Assembly: GCF_013426205.1 (NCBI RefSeq)
Contig: NC_089424.1
Coordinates: 186,001 to 250,000, forward strand
Length of the DNA stretch: 64,000 nt
Reading direction: 5' to 3'
From: Metarhizium brunneum
Lineage: Eukaryota; Ascomycota; Sordariomycetes; Hypocreales; Clavicipitaceae
Numbering within the stretch: the stretch's first letter is position 1; each line of letters starts with the position of its first letter. The notes beneath the pieces are model-generated. The model was not told where the DNA came from and did no database searches. It saw only the letters and a list, made by a program, of their open reading frames with translations. Both the position numbers and the translations under genes were made by a program. Positions 32,196-43,942 of the stretch are shown here, piece after piece.

Positions 32196-34383
32196 ATGCC
32201 AGGAAGACAACTTATACCTAAGCTGCCGTTTCCCCCGTTCCACCACATCGAGAAGCCCGAAGAAAACCAAGTTCATAAACGTCAAGGGGTATCACTGGCG
32301 TGTGATAGTATGTCCGGTCTCTACGACTACCATGGACTCTGCACGGCTGACTTATGTATGCTCTGCTTGTAGGATGCCGAAAACGGAAAGCAAAAGTGCG
32401 TATGCCTCGACCATGCCAAATACACGAATTTCTCACAATTTCCAGTGTGATGGTGGTCGGCCATGTTGCCATGCTTGCGTCATGGCAAGTGCAGAATGCA
32501 AGTATACGACTCGGGGGTCCTCGTTAGCCCAACGCCATGTAGGGTTGCAGGAATCATATAATGAACTCCGGCAGGCGGTGGAAGCAATATACGCAGGCTC
32601 TGAAAGAGATGCCGCTGATATAGTTCAACATATGAGGCGAGCTAAAGGTTTGGACAATATCATCCCGTCGCTTTGCAGTCATCCCAGGGTTGAACAATAT
32701 CGGCTTCTATCTGCAGAACAACAACGCAACTGGATGAAAGATCCAGACGCTTTAGGGCACATCTCCTCAGAACAACTTTCAAATAGAACTGAGCATGTAT
32801 ATCTCCTGCCCGTTTCGCAATGGACCACAATAAGCCAAGACGACACTTGGTTGTCGCATCTACTCAGACTCTTCTGGACATGGGATACCACTCTTACCCG
32901 ACTGATTCATCGCGATCTTCTGGGAGACATGATTTCCACTCGCAGGGGCAATGGTGAGAAAGCTGATAGCCAGTTTGTTGCTCAGTTCTGTTCGGAACTG
33001 CTCATCAACTCGATATTAGCTTATAGTTCGGTAAGCAACCAGCACTAGAAGTAAACAGAATGCTGTCCCCTCGCAGCTGCACTAACTGGTCAGAACTGCT
33101 TTGCAATTATGGGCAAACACAAAACAGTTCAGGGGCATGATTTTGCAAAAGAAGCATATAGACTTCTCGAAAAACAGCCGTTGAACAATTGCATCGCACT
33201 CCTACAAGCTGTTGCTGTACTATCTGTTTACGAGTACACATTTGGAGATCCCCAAAAGGGAGCAAGCCTTTTTTTCGAGACTCTGCTTGATCTACGTTCG
33301 ACCTTGCTCCCTGTCGATCACAGCATGGCACCAGACGACAGTGGCATGAAGCAAAAAACGCAAGATGCATTGTCATTTATTTCCAGTGGGTTTTATTGTA
33401 TTGATGTGTATGCCGCCATACCTCTATCTGCCGTCGAAATTCCAGCAACTTACGTTTGCAGCAAGCTGAGCCTTATTGCAAGCCCGTGTCTGCCAAGCAG
33501 GTGGACAAGACAAGTGCTTCCGAAGAATGGCCACGGCCCATCGCCAAACATGGAAAGGCACGCCGATACGCTCTGGGTTCCTTATCCTATTTCCTTCAAT
33601 TCGCGAATAAGCTATTCAACGGAAGCGCTTACGGCGGAGTATGAGCTGGTCCGATTAACAAGCGAATGTTTAGAAGTCACCGAAGTAAATGGACCAGCTC
33701 GGATGCCAAATCACCTTGCTTCAACTACCATATACGATAGATTGGTTCATTGGAAGGACTTCCATGCTAGACGATTTTACGGCTCTAGCTCCATCATTCC
33801 GTCATGGGTCGCCATTCTGTAAGTTGGTAACCCAAGCTCATCCGATTTGCAAACATGTACTGATGTTGGAAGGACATTCTATCACACAACGTGCATCACA
33901 CTACTAGAGCCATTTTTCAGGTTGCCCTTCCTAAATTTTAGTCATGGCAGATCCGCCCGGGCATTGTTGTTGGAGCACAGCGCAGCAATAATTTCAGCAT
34001 TGAAGGAATACGATGTAGCCTTCTTGGGGCGACACGACTATTGGCTCTTGCACACATGTGAGATTGCAGTCAGAGGCTTACTTCTAGAGAACCCAGTTGG
34101 TACTATGGAGGACTCCTTAGCCAAAGGTTGCGAGTTGTTATATAACATGGGGCGATTCATGCCGCAGGCGAATAGAATTTTACTGGATGTCAACAAACAC
34201 ATTTGGAAGAGTGAAAGCAGGGTTTCGGAAAGGGCCAAAAGAATCCTGCAGGCTGGAAGTATACGGGTTCGGCCAACCGTCATCAAAAACGCTTGGCACT
34301 TGAAAGTTGACGGAGATGAAGCTGGGCTAATACCGGCTAGACGCATTGCGTTTCGCGAAGACGTGGATGTTATTGAAAGTTAG
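32196..34383 (+). CDS. Zn2Cys6 transcription factor with fungal-specific middle region
   Basis: Five exons (32196-32307, 32373-32395, 32446-33030, 33094-33818, 33873-34383) give 651 residues. The zinc cluster is assembled from three exons: ACD, then RCRKRKAK from a 23-base micro-exon, then CDGGRPCCHACVMASAEC. This fits C-x2-C-x6-C-x6-C-x2-C-x6-C exactly. Read without splicing, no intact motif exists. A middle homology region follows, with FCSELLINSILAYSS, LLQAVAVLSVYEY and W-x-PYP blocks, and the C-terminal half is helical. It should bind CGG-type sites in the nucleus. Position at the right side of the synthetase cluster makes it the best candidate for the pathway regulator. Confidence 0.88.
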
Positions 34384-34703
34384 ATCCATTTGACATAAAG
34401 CTGTTCTTACATATAATTCGCGACATGTCGGAGCGTCAAGTCGAGTTTAGTCTCAGTGACGGTGTGACAAGGGATTGGTGTATGAGGGCCTGGAGTCTAG
34501 TTCAATTCGTCTGATAACAGTTTTTGCTATGAAAGGTTTTTGGTTTTCTCAAGGTGAATATACCAAATTGTTCAATTCATGCAAAAATTCCCCAAGACCC
34601 TTATTCCCCAGGCATCGTGATGGTATAACCGTGTGACAATCTGGTAGAAGCATGCCCTCAAGATGACTGCTCTATCCCGTCTCAGTCTCAAGGTATAAAC
34701 ACG
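34384..34703. other. Intergenic between convergent genes, nothing recognised
   Basis: AT-rich 3' region of the regulator and kinase-like genes. No gene-like frame is seen. Confidence 0.5.
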
Positions 34704-35624
34704 CTATAAACGCTCTCTGGTGATTAAGTTATCTAGCCATTCCTCTAGTATGCCAAGACTATAGTCATCATGAGCGATTTCCGACGTGTAAAATTCTTCC
34801 TGGCGCCACCCAGCCGTCCCGCATGACATGAGACGTTGACCAACAGGCTGGCATGAGCCAAAGTCAATGAGTACTGGCTCCCCTTGTTCCTTGAGCATAA
34901 TATTCGCCGGGTTGATATCATTATGCGCCAGTCCCATCGAGTGCAGATGGCTAACGGCGGACCGCAGTCCTGACATTATACGGTCCTTGTCGACTAGTCC
35001 TTTGAACAGGTCTGGCCGCTGGGTGGCAAACGCGATGTCGTAAGAGAATGAAAAAGTTTCTAGGACTAGCCCAGCAATTCTACCCCTCTTTACACGACAG
35101 CCGTAATATCCCACGATATTGGGATGGGGCCATTGCGCCAGGAGTTCCATTGTTTGTGCTTCCTGAAGCATCAGCCTGGGAATAAATGTAGTGTCCTTGA
35201 AGTCGAGGTAGCTTGGCCAAGCAGTGCGTTTAACATAGCGTCCAGAGCAGTCATGCGGCGCCGCGGTTAAGCCAGTCGTGGGGAAGTATGGATAAATCTC
35301 TTCGTCTGGCAGGGGCTGAAGACAGTCTCTGGCCACCTCCACGGTGAGTTGCTTTATATGGATGCCCAGCTTGACGCCAAAGAAAGCATTCTCTTCTGCG
35401 TCGACAGCCGCGAATGCAGTCCGTGGCACCTGCTCCCCGTTAGACTCGACTGTGTCCTCGCATATCGAACAGAGATCTGCGAGCTTGGTGATTTCAATAC
35501 CCATTTCCAGGTACTCGGCGCAAATCCTGTCCAAATATGCGGTATAAACAGCAGTCGATGCGGTATGCCGTGTCTGCCGTGAATGAAAATGGTGTACGGA
35601 GGGGTGCGTTGGTTTTTTATGCAT
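34704..35624 (-). CDS. Protein-kinase-fold protein, fungal expanded family
   Basis: A single exon of 306 codons runs from the first ATG at 35624; the frame is open further upstream without an ATG. The C-terminal two thirds are kinase-like. EAQTMELL has the helix C Glu and is followed by PHPNIVGYYGC. GLVLETF is in the hinge position. LAHNDINPANIML is the catalytic loop (HxD present, with Asn in place of Arg), and IDFGSC holds the metal-binding Asp. A glycine-rich loop and a VAIK-type Lys are not clear. Such short kinases with HNDINPANI are numerous in filamentous ascomycetes and of unknown substrate. Activity is uncertain. The N-terminal 100 residues are unrecognised. Confidence 0.75.
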   Translation of the reverse strand: MHKKPTHPSVHHFHSRQTRHTASTAVYTAYLDRICAEYLEMGIEITKLADLCSICEDTVESNGEQVPRTAFAAVDAEENAFFGVKLGIHIKQLTVEVARDCLQPLPDEEIYPYFPTTGLTAAPHDCSGRYVKRTAWPSYLDFKDTTFIPRLMLQEAQTMELLAQWPHPNIVGYYGCRVKRGRIAGLVLETFSFSYDIAFATQRPDLFKGLVDKDRIMSGLRSAVSHLHSMGLAHNDINPANIMLKEQGEPVLIDFGSCQPVGQRLMSCGTAGWRQEEFYTSEIAHDDYSLGILEEWLDNLITRERL

Positions 35625-36250
35625 ACATCTGTGCTGCCTCTCACACACTTGGACCAACAACAGGCCGCTTACATCACAAAGGACAGTCACGCGACCACGA
35701 TGAAAAGCCTTCAATGTTATTAGGGCCCAGTCGCCTCGGGCTTCTAGACTTCACCACTGCTTCGTACGATAAAGTTATTCTGCCGCAAGTTTCTGGAAAC
35801 AAACCAAGGACCTGTAGTGACGAAAAACTGTTGCGCGAAAAAGGCCCAACACCTTCGAAGCCCAACAAAGGGGGCTTCACCGAGAAAGGACCTGTTGGCT
35901 ACACAGGCTGGACATATGATCGCGCAGAAGCCCTACATAGGCACAGACGTTCCCCTCAAGTATACACATTAGTCACCAGTCCCTCTCATCCTCTCGAAGA
36001 ACGAAGGGAATTTGATGCCCTTCGAGGTTATTATCGAATTGAAGCATTTTGCTTCAAGCCTTCTAGTTGAGCCCTTGTCACAAAAACAGACTATCAGATT
36101 GGATATGAACACCGTTCCAAGCCCTCACAGAACAAGCTCTTGGAGCAGTCAGTACAGTACGGAGGAGTTGAGATAGCAAAAGCAGTCACGCCAAGTATTA
36201 GTATATGACAAATGTCAATTCTTCCTCGACTCGGTTGACGTCCGGTCCTC
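35625..36250. other. Intergenic, nothing recognised
   Basis: A plus-strand frame of 177 codons (35537-36070) overlaps the kinase start on the other strand and has no family features. Near 36000-36035 a short inverted repeat (CGAAGGGAAT/ATGCCCTTCG) is visible. Confidence 0.4.
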
Positions 36251-36253
36251 CGG

Positions 36254-36971
36254 TTGGCCCTTGCGTGGTTGAAAATAGATACGCGGGATGGTCAAGTGGC
36301 CAAAGTCCGTGTCCTCACTTATATGTTTTCAAAGTCTTACCTGAGCTTGTTGCCCAATTTCCCACAGAGGATGATAGCCCTGAAGGGCTCCTATTCCGTG
36401 GCGACTCGCAGCCGCCCGACATCATCTTCAACGAGGGTTGGGATCCTTAGACTGGCCGCAGCCATGCATATACTGGCGGGGCAGAATCCGTATCACTTAC
36501 ACGACATGTGAGCTTCGCCGTTAAGATGTCGAGACCAATCATAGACGTGCAGAAGAGACACAAGGCGATGCCTTCCTCTTTATTCTTTCCCCACAAGGCA
36601 TACGCAGTCACACGGCAGACTTCTACCCTGAGATGCCCATCCACAGTCAGCAAAATTTCCAGTTGGCAGTCAACGGCAGCATCGAACCAGAAACAGCTGT
36701 GGGCGCCTATTTGCTCAGAAAGGTGTACCAGGATGGACACAGTATACAGAAATGGATCGCCAACCCCGGATACGAGTACTCAAATGGAAGCCCGTACACT
36801 GCCGGCACCAGGTCTTATCTGGCTCGGGCCTGCTTGGACGCGCAACACTTGGCCTCGCAAGTATGCAACAGTACTCTCTTCTGTCTTTCCGATGAGCTTC
36901 ATGATCCTCCTGTGCTCTACCATAAGCCGCTGAAGGAATTCGGGAGGCCATTCCAGCCCAAGTGGCCGTGA
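36254..36971 (+). pseudogene. Relic of a heat-labile-enterotoxin-A-like ADP-ribosyltransferase gene
   Basis: Three pieces resembling the enzymatic chain of heat-labile enterotoxin (PF01375-type) lie in order but in three different frames. The N-terminal Arg-Gly-Asp-Ser region of the NAD pocket is at about 36390-36447. A short loop block is at about 36455-36507. A C-terminal block is at 36633-36971. Stops at 36448-36450 and 36509-36511 and frame changes separate them, and the central catalytic Ser-Thr-Ser and Glu-x-Glu region is not recognisable. No signal peptide or start is seen. Intact paralogues of this family are common in insect-pathogenic Hypocreales. Here the gene is broken and non-functional. 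Confidence 0.6.
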
Positions 36972-37550
36972 AGCGGCGCCAGACATTGCTAGGCCACGTG
37001 GCTTATATTGTGAAGACCTCGAGCGTCTCATTGGAGGCTGCTTCCAGAACATTTAATGAAGAGTTTACCAAGAACGTGACCTCGGATATGGAGGTTTCGA
37101 ATCATTAAGCGGCTCAACATGCCCCTATTCTGCGTCCGCTTATTCCGGGGCGTGAGGGGGCTGAATACACGTTTCTGCGCACTCAATTTGACAGCATTGC
37201 CCAACATTTGCGCAAGACATCTCCACCCAGTCCAAGCCTCTTTGAAGTTGCCTTTGCTCCAGGATAATGCACCGTCTACCTGATACACAAATAGACATGG
37301 CATAACCTACGTGAGTCATGAAAACCTTAGCACCGTGGCCACATTATGCGATGACATAATGCTTCTCATGATTCATGTTGATACCGTTTGCATTTGCATT
37401 GAGCTTGGCCTTCCATGTGGGACAAGCAAGCCACTGGCCGCCTGTCCTTTGCAACATTTGAACTGTCGATGTCCCGTTCCCGCCACTCAGATGTATTGCA
37501 TTATTACTGAGGTCCCGTTGAGCCGTTTTTGATCCTGTGCATTGTTCAAA

Positions 37551-38010
37551 TCAATGAAACGCTGCCTTGACGAGTCCCCCCGGAACAGGAATCTCTTGCG
37601 ACCAGGGATCCGGGCTGAAGTTGGATTTGGTTCCGTTGTAGCGGACTGATGACACCCCGATTATGTTTTCCAGAACTGCCGGGAACCTAATTGGGTTTTC
37701 TTCATTGTGTTTGTTGTTCGATGTAGCTGCTAAAAAAAGCACTGGGCGAGTCATGGTCGGGTCAATTGGTCAAGTCCTTTTTGATCATGAGGTTCGCGCC
37801 TCCAATGGCGTTGTGTACTTGCTCCTTATAGGCAAAGAATCGGTGACATTGCGGAAGTTGGAATTTATGAACCTCTTCGCAACTGTGAATGCTTGCCTCT
37901 TTGATGTACTTGGATGTCGCCTCGTTAGCGTTGTTGCTGTCGAATACTTTGCCCATAAATACAGGGTTAAAACCATTCAAGGGCCATGCATTGCTCTCTC
38001 TTTTCATCAC
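37551..38010 (-). pseudogene. Relic of an intracellular-type subtilase (S8) gene
   Basis: On the minus strand, 37780-37975 carries a stretch like the subtilase core before the oxyanion region: GKVFDSNNANEATSKYIKEA and VHNAIGGAN. After a frame change near 37755 comes VLFLAATSNNKHNEE with FPAVLENIIGVSSV (37590-37750), the oxyanion Asn region typical of fungal S8 proteases. Frames are interrupted by stops. The Asp, His and Ser catalytic regions are not found nearby. More decayed upstream sequence may extend to about 38220. The secreted subtilase at 40153 belongs to another subgroup, so this is not its duplicate. Confidence 0.55.
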
Positions 38011-40060
38011 TGACGAAAGTGATTTACAAAATCGTCACCACGATCTGGAGTCGAAGAAGATTTAGATTACTCGATCGAGATTGCGGGCAGGTTCACGTCT
38101 TCCAGCGTAACGGAAATGCAATCAGTCAGAATATGAAACCAATTCTCAGGGAAACTTCAACTCAAGTTACGTACCTAAATCAATTCTTCCAAGTTGTTGT
38201 GTGGTAACTCGTCTTGCGAAACATAGTTGACCCGTTCTAGAATTTTCCTAATGCTGGTATTCGAGGAATCTAAACTACGTGCCATTATTTCCCTTTGGTC
38301 AACTGCAGAATCGGTTGAGAGTGTCGCGGCTGCGGGTAGTGCTTCTTTACATCTATCTGACAGTTAGAACTGCCAATTGTATTCAAGGCCCTGAAATTTT
38401 TAACAAGCCGATAGCTGATATAGGGATTACCTGTGAAGTTGTGGCCAAGTGTTTAGCTCCTCCGCATCCAACGTCTCAGCTAGACATGGAGGATCGCCCA
38501 CGCCAAAAACACTCCTAGTAATAGTCTATTAATATACTAAATAATTTTATGACAAACGATACATGTGAAGTTATTGGTTCCTCACTTATAGTATTTACCC
38601 TGAAGCATTGTTTCCAAAGTTGGCGTTTCAGAATCTGAAGAATCGAGCGCTATCGGTATTTCCCTGTGCATTATCCTAACGCCACTGGCCTTCCCTTCAC
38701 TTTAATTTCTGGTTGCCAATTTATCCTTCACCTTTGAGAATTGAATGGGGGATCACTCGCGTCTTAAAGTATTCAGTGTTAATTACTTCATGCGGAATGC
38801 GAGACTTGAAACTGGCTTGTTGCTCCAGAAAAATAACACGAGCGCTGATTGAACCGCGACGTTTGGGAAGGAAAGTTATTGGAGTTCGAAATTAACTCAA
38901 ACTCTCTCAAGCTCGATTCTATAGTCAGTTCTACAGTAGATACTACTGGACAGGCCAAGTTAATTTGACTAAAATCATCGTCTGATGCAGTTATGCAAGG
39001 ACTGAAAACTTTAATACCCTGGATCCAACATCTCTTCAAGTACGGTATCAAGTATCGTAAAAAAAAGACGGCGGTCTCCTGGCGCATGTGAGTATATGTA
39101 GCTTCTAAGTAAGGAGGTTAAAGTTTAAATGGTTCCAGTTCATATCCAGATATAGTATAGTACAACAGAATGCATGGGTGGCCGTCGTACAATGTTCCAA
39201 CCGAAAACTCTGTGTATTACCCTTGCAGATTGACTATCCGGGTAGTAATATATACATGAATCGAAATTGCTAGGTATCTCTTGGCTTACGCTAGACGGAC
39301 CCGGGTAATGTAGTGCCCAGCATTTGGAATCATCCTACCTATAGGAGGATACCTTGCCATGATATTCGTTGATCCATGCTGATATATATGCTAGTAATTA
39401 TATAAAATTTCTTTTCCCTCTCAATAGAAAATTCAGGTGCGTATAGATAGACTCATGAGACGAATTTTGGCTTCAGGGCCAGCAGAAAGATGCTACGTCA
39501 TGGGAGACCTGCTTGCGCTTGTGCTAGCCATGAATAAGACGAGCATTATAGCGAGGCGAACTCTTTATGTGCTACCGATCGACGCGTCAGACCACAATGA
39601 TACCGCGACTAGCGTGACGTAGCTCGTATCAGATCATACTCATAATGCAGCCTTAACTGCCCGCAGCAAAGCGGGGGTTATGCTGCCAATAGAAGATGGG
39701 GATATCTCTTACACGGGTATCCAACATGCCGCTGCTAATACGTAAATCCCTGTTTGTAACTTCCTCCCCCGGTAAAGGGTGTTCATGCCGGGCGAGGTGC
39801 CCAACGCAAGGAGTTGGAAGGTGACATTCCCAGTGGGACTGGTCAATCTCGACCCTTGCCAATATGGGCATGAAGTACCGAAATGTCAGATGCCTTCGTA
39901 TGTAAGGCTTGAATTTTCCCTGGTCCTCATGCCGTGGAATATTCCGACCACTACGGGCAGGGGCAGGCGGAGCATTTACTTCTATGCCTAGTTATGTCTG
40001 GTAGTATAATGCTTGGAAGGCTCTTATCTTACGGCCTTGGCCGTTCTGAAGAGTCTTGCG
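38011..40060. other. Gene-poor stretch
   Basis: About 2 kb without a supported gene. It may contain decayed 5' parts of the subtilase relic on the minus strand (38011-38220). Elsewhere only frames under 100 codons without features occur. Confidence 0.5.
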
Positions 40061-40068
40061 TATAAATA
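40061..40068 (+). promoter_or_regulatory. TATA box of the secreted subtilase gene
   Basis: The sequence TATAAATA lies 85 bases before the ATG at 40153. That spacing fits a transcription start about 30 bases downstream and a short leader. Confidence 0.55.
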
Positions 40069-40152
40069 CATGTAGAAGAGGCCTGCCTGTCCGAGACTCT
40101 GAGACTGTAGGCGGCGCCCTGTGCGAAATATTCAAGATCTTCGGCCGAAACA

Positions 40153-43009
40153 ATGCACGCCATGGTGAGAGCCTTGCTTGCCGTTGCGGCACTAGCAGCA
40201 ACTCCCTCTACCGCCGACAAGGCTCCCCGAGTCTTACCTGGCACCTATTTTGTTGAGCTTAACAAAGGCGCTGTACGTCCTACCACCCGAGAGAAAATTT
40301 CCGGCCAGATGACTAACAAGAGATCGTAGGATGTGGCCGGCTTTGCACAAAGAGTCACGACAGAAGCCAATGCTCGTATTCGCCGACAGATCGACTTCAC
40401 GCCTGCCAAGGGAAAAGCAGCCGAACCGTACAAGGCTGTCTCGATAGTGCTCGACGAGGCAGGCAAGATCAACGATGTGGCTTCCATGGACGACGTTTTC
40501 AAGGTACATCAAGTCGAGGTGCATACCATGGGCGGCATTGCTCCGTCAAGCGACCGACCCAAGAGTGAAAAGCAGGAGTCTTTTGCTGGCAAGATCAGTA
40601 AACGTCGGGCAATGCGACGTGCTCTGCCCGAAACGAATACCACGGCATACCCTCCTCACGTCATGATGCAAGTTGACAAGCTCCGCAGCAAAGGAATCAC
40701 GGGCAAGGGCATTAAGATTGGCATGATCGATACCGGTGTAAGTAGCTCCTCCTCGTAGGGGATTTTGTCAACTTCGAGGTTAACACGTATAGGTTGACTA
40801 TAACCACCCGGCACTCGGGGGTTGCTTTGGCCCCGGATGCCTCTTTTCCTTTGGAGCAGACTTGGTCAATAACGATCCCACGCCGATGGACTGCAACGGT
40901 CACGGAACCAATGCCGCCGGCATCATTGGCACGCGACCAAACGCGATGGGCTTTACCGGCGCGGCCCCTGGCGCCCAGTTGGGCATGTACCGCATAACCT
41001 GCAGCGGTGAATTTCCCACCGACGTCATGGTGGACGCAATTTACCGCGCCCTCGCCGACGGCGTGGATATCATCACGTCGTCGGCCGGGCTTCCGGGCGG
41101 GTGGCCGGATAGTCTCTTGTCGTCGGCCGCCACGCGGGCTGTCGAGAGCGGCGTCGTCTTCGTCCAGGGCGCAGGCAACGACGGCACTCTCGGTCTCTTT
41201 TCGCACTTGGACCCGGCCGTCGGCAATGGCGTTATTAGTGTAGGATCGGTGAATAGCCGTGTCTATCCCCAGCTCATCAATGAGGCCAAGTACACCATCG
41301 GCAACGGATCCGAAGTCCGCTTCCACTTTTTCCCGACAACTCCCTCGGATAACTTCACCGGCACCCCGATGGAGGTCTATGCCCTGCCCGTGAATGGATC
41401 TAGTGCTGGCAACGGGACTCATGCCTGTGGCCCGCTCCGTCCTGACACGCCGGACTTGAGCAACAAGCTAGTCCTGCTGAATTTCCATGGTGGCAGAGGG
41501 GACTGTAGCTTGAGGAATATGACCAAAGCGGTTCATGCAAAGGGGGCAGCGCGTATTCTTGCCTACGTTGCTAGTGAAGACTGGCTTCCTGATTTGTATT
41601 ACGTGGATAACTTGCCCGAGGGGGTTCTCGCCCTCGGAATGCTAGGGTTTGATACCGCGACGGAGATGCTCAAGGCGCTCCAGTCTGGCCGCAAAGTCCT
41701 CGCCACAGCCTTCCCCTGGAATGATGCACCCCGAGTCTATGTCGAGGAGCCAAATGACGAGATTGCAGGATCTGTTTCTGATTTCAGTTCCTGGGGCCCT
41801 TCGTGGAATCTCGGTCTCAAGCCTTCCCTGACTGCGATTGGCGGAGAAATCATCTCGACGGATTTTAGAGAGAAGAATCCTTCTGGCTACACGATTACAC
41901 GAGGAACTTCCTTCTCAGGTCCCCTGATTGCTGCCCTCGTTGCACTGATTGGCGAGGCTCGCGGCTCTCTGGATCCAGCTACCGTCGAGAGCCTTCTCGT
42001 TTCGCACTCGAATCCGCAGCTCTACCACGACGGAGAGAATTTCTTGCCCTACCTTGCCCCTGTTGCCCAGCAGGGCGGCGGTCTGGCGCGTGCCTATGAC
42101 GCTGCCTATGCCACAACTCTTGTCCAACCGGCGGGCCTCAACTTCAACGACACTGAACATATGGCGGCCTCACTCAACTTTACCCTCAAGAATGTGGGCC
42201 AAGGTGCTATCACGTACCGTCTTTCTCACGTTCCCGCCGTCACCGTGTATACCTTTACGGAAAATGGCACCGTTTCTTCGTATCCCAATAAGCTTGAGGC
42301 AGTTGAGACTCCAGCCGCGATTACTCTCAGTGAGACAAGTGTCACCGTAGACCCTGGGAATTCCGTCAACATCCGTGTATCAGCCTCGATTCCTGAGGGC
42401 CTCGACGCCAGTCGAATGCCCCTGTGGTCTGGCTGGATTGCGATCAACGGGTCTGACAGCACTTCACTCTCTGTTCCTTATCAGGGGTTTTCCGGCTCAA
42501 TCCGCAAACACCAGGTCCTGCGACCCGACGGCGCCTCGCTCACCTATCGAAATGCCTCTGTCACTGAGGGTACCACTGTTGTCCTGCCAGCACCAGGCTC
42601 CATCACGCCATCTCAACTTGTGTTGAATATCAACGCAACAATGGGAATCCCTCTCATGCGTGCTGAGGTAGTGCCCGCGAATGGCACAGATGCCACCGAT
42701 ATTACTACATCGATTGGTCAGGTTCAAGGATTCCCCGTGCAGTGGCGCCCGAGGAACTTGCAGCAGGATTCGAATTCCCCAGACTTGCTTCAATTCACCC
42801 AGTTCAAATGGAATGGGCAGCTCGACACAGGTAGCAATGTGCCCGAGGGCTACTACAAGCTCGTTGTGCGGGCCCTGAGGATTTTCGGCAACCCTAGCAA
42901 TGACGAGGACTGGGATGTCAGTGAGTCGCCGCGGTTCCAGATTACATACTGCCAAAAAGGAAATTCATCTAGCATGATCCGTCGCCGAGCCGAAAGGGGA
43001 CACAATTAG
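40153..43009 (+). CDS. Secreted subtilisin-like serine protease (S8A, Vpr-like, PA insert)
   Basis: Three exons (40153-40272, 40330-40737, 40793-43009) give 914 residues. The signal peptide is MHAMVRALLAVAALAATPSTA. An inhibitor-like propeptide with VLPGTYFVELNKG follows, and the catalytic domain starts at about residue 155. The triad is complete: Asp 174 in MIDTG, His 213 in NGHGT, Ser 549 in GTSFSGP, with oxyanion Asn in GAGNDG. A protease-associated insert with a Cys pair (GPLRPDTPDLSNKLVLLNF) lies between His and Ser. A beta-rich Fn3-like C-terminal part of about 330 residues has many N-glycosylation sites. It should be an extracellular protein-degrading enzyme. Confidence 0.95.
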
Positions 43010-43942
43010 ATATGAATGGTGATGGTGAAAGCTATGCACGCCGAACCACTTTGCTACGAACGGGGTCAGGCTCGTGGCCTTGATCTGGCAAGTAGTTCGG
43101 CCATGTTTGGTTATGCATAGCGTTGCTATACTTTAGTATTACGTAGCACATCACTTTGACTCATGCCTACATGTATCTTTAATAGGAAATATAGGGGTAA
43201 ACAAAGTTCTTTCTTGCCAAGCACCAGTACCTAGAAGAAACCACGCCTCGCTGCTGCATCTCCCTTTACCTATGTGTGTATGTGCGCGTAGCAAGTAACC
43301 GTGCGGTCGTATCACGAGATGATGAGAGCGAAAGCCCTCCATCGATAGTTGGTCTTAAACCAAGGGCATTTCTATATCAAGGCCGCCATCGTTTATTCTG
43401 TGGCCCTCAGGCCGGTCCATGACTCCCATCGTCTAGAAGATAGACCAGCTCGGTGGCTGTCCGCTCAGGTGCCGAAGCTATTTGACTGAGACCAGACTCC
43501 AATGTGCCGAACCGACCAGCAGAAAATGCCAACTCCAGAACGGGTATCAAGGATTCTGGACAACTGACCCCCTTTAAGAGATAGACGGCAATATTGTTGA
43601 GTCAAAAACCCGGAAGATTGAGGTTTATCGTCAGGGGTCCCAAGGGGCTTGCAGGGGCCCCTTACCGGGTATACCGAGAGTCATGAACGAATAAAGCCGC
43701 ACGTGCGAACACTTGACATGGTTTGCTCTCCTTCCACAACTTCCAGCCAGGAATACTATCCCAGAAAGCCTCGCCAAGTTCACTAGCGCGGTTGTCCTCT
43801 GGGTCAAATTTTATTTTCCTGTCCTCTAATGCACCCACCACGAAAATCTTATGGATGGGGCGACTAGAAAGCAACCCACCAGTTGACGTCACTCAGTGCT
43901 GGTCTTCTCTTTCCCGAGAGTAGGATTAATCGCGCCGGAATA
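43010..43942. other. Intergenic, nothing recognised
   Basis: 3' region of the subtilase gene. A minus-strand frame of 76 codons at 43662-43892 has no recognisable family. Confidence 0.5.

Noticed and set aside
35537..36070. Plus-strand frame of 177 codons
   Set aside because: Low-complexity composition without a domain, overlapping the start of the kinase-like gene on the other strand.
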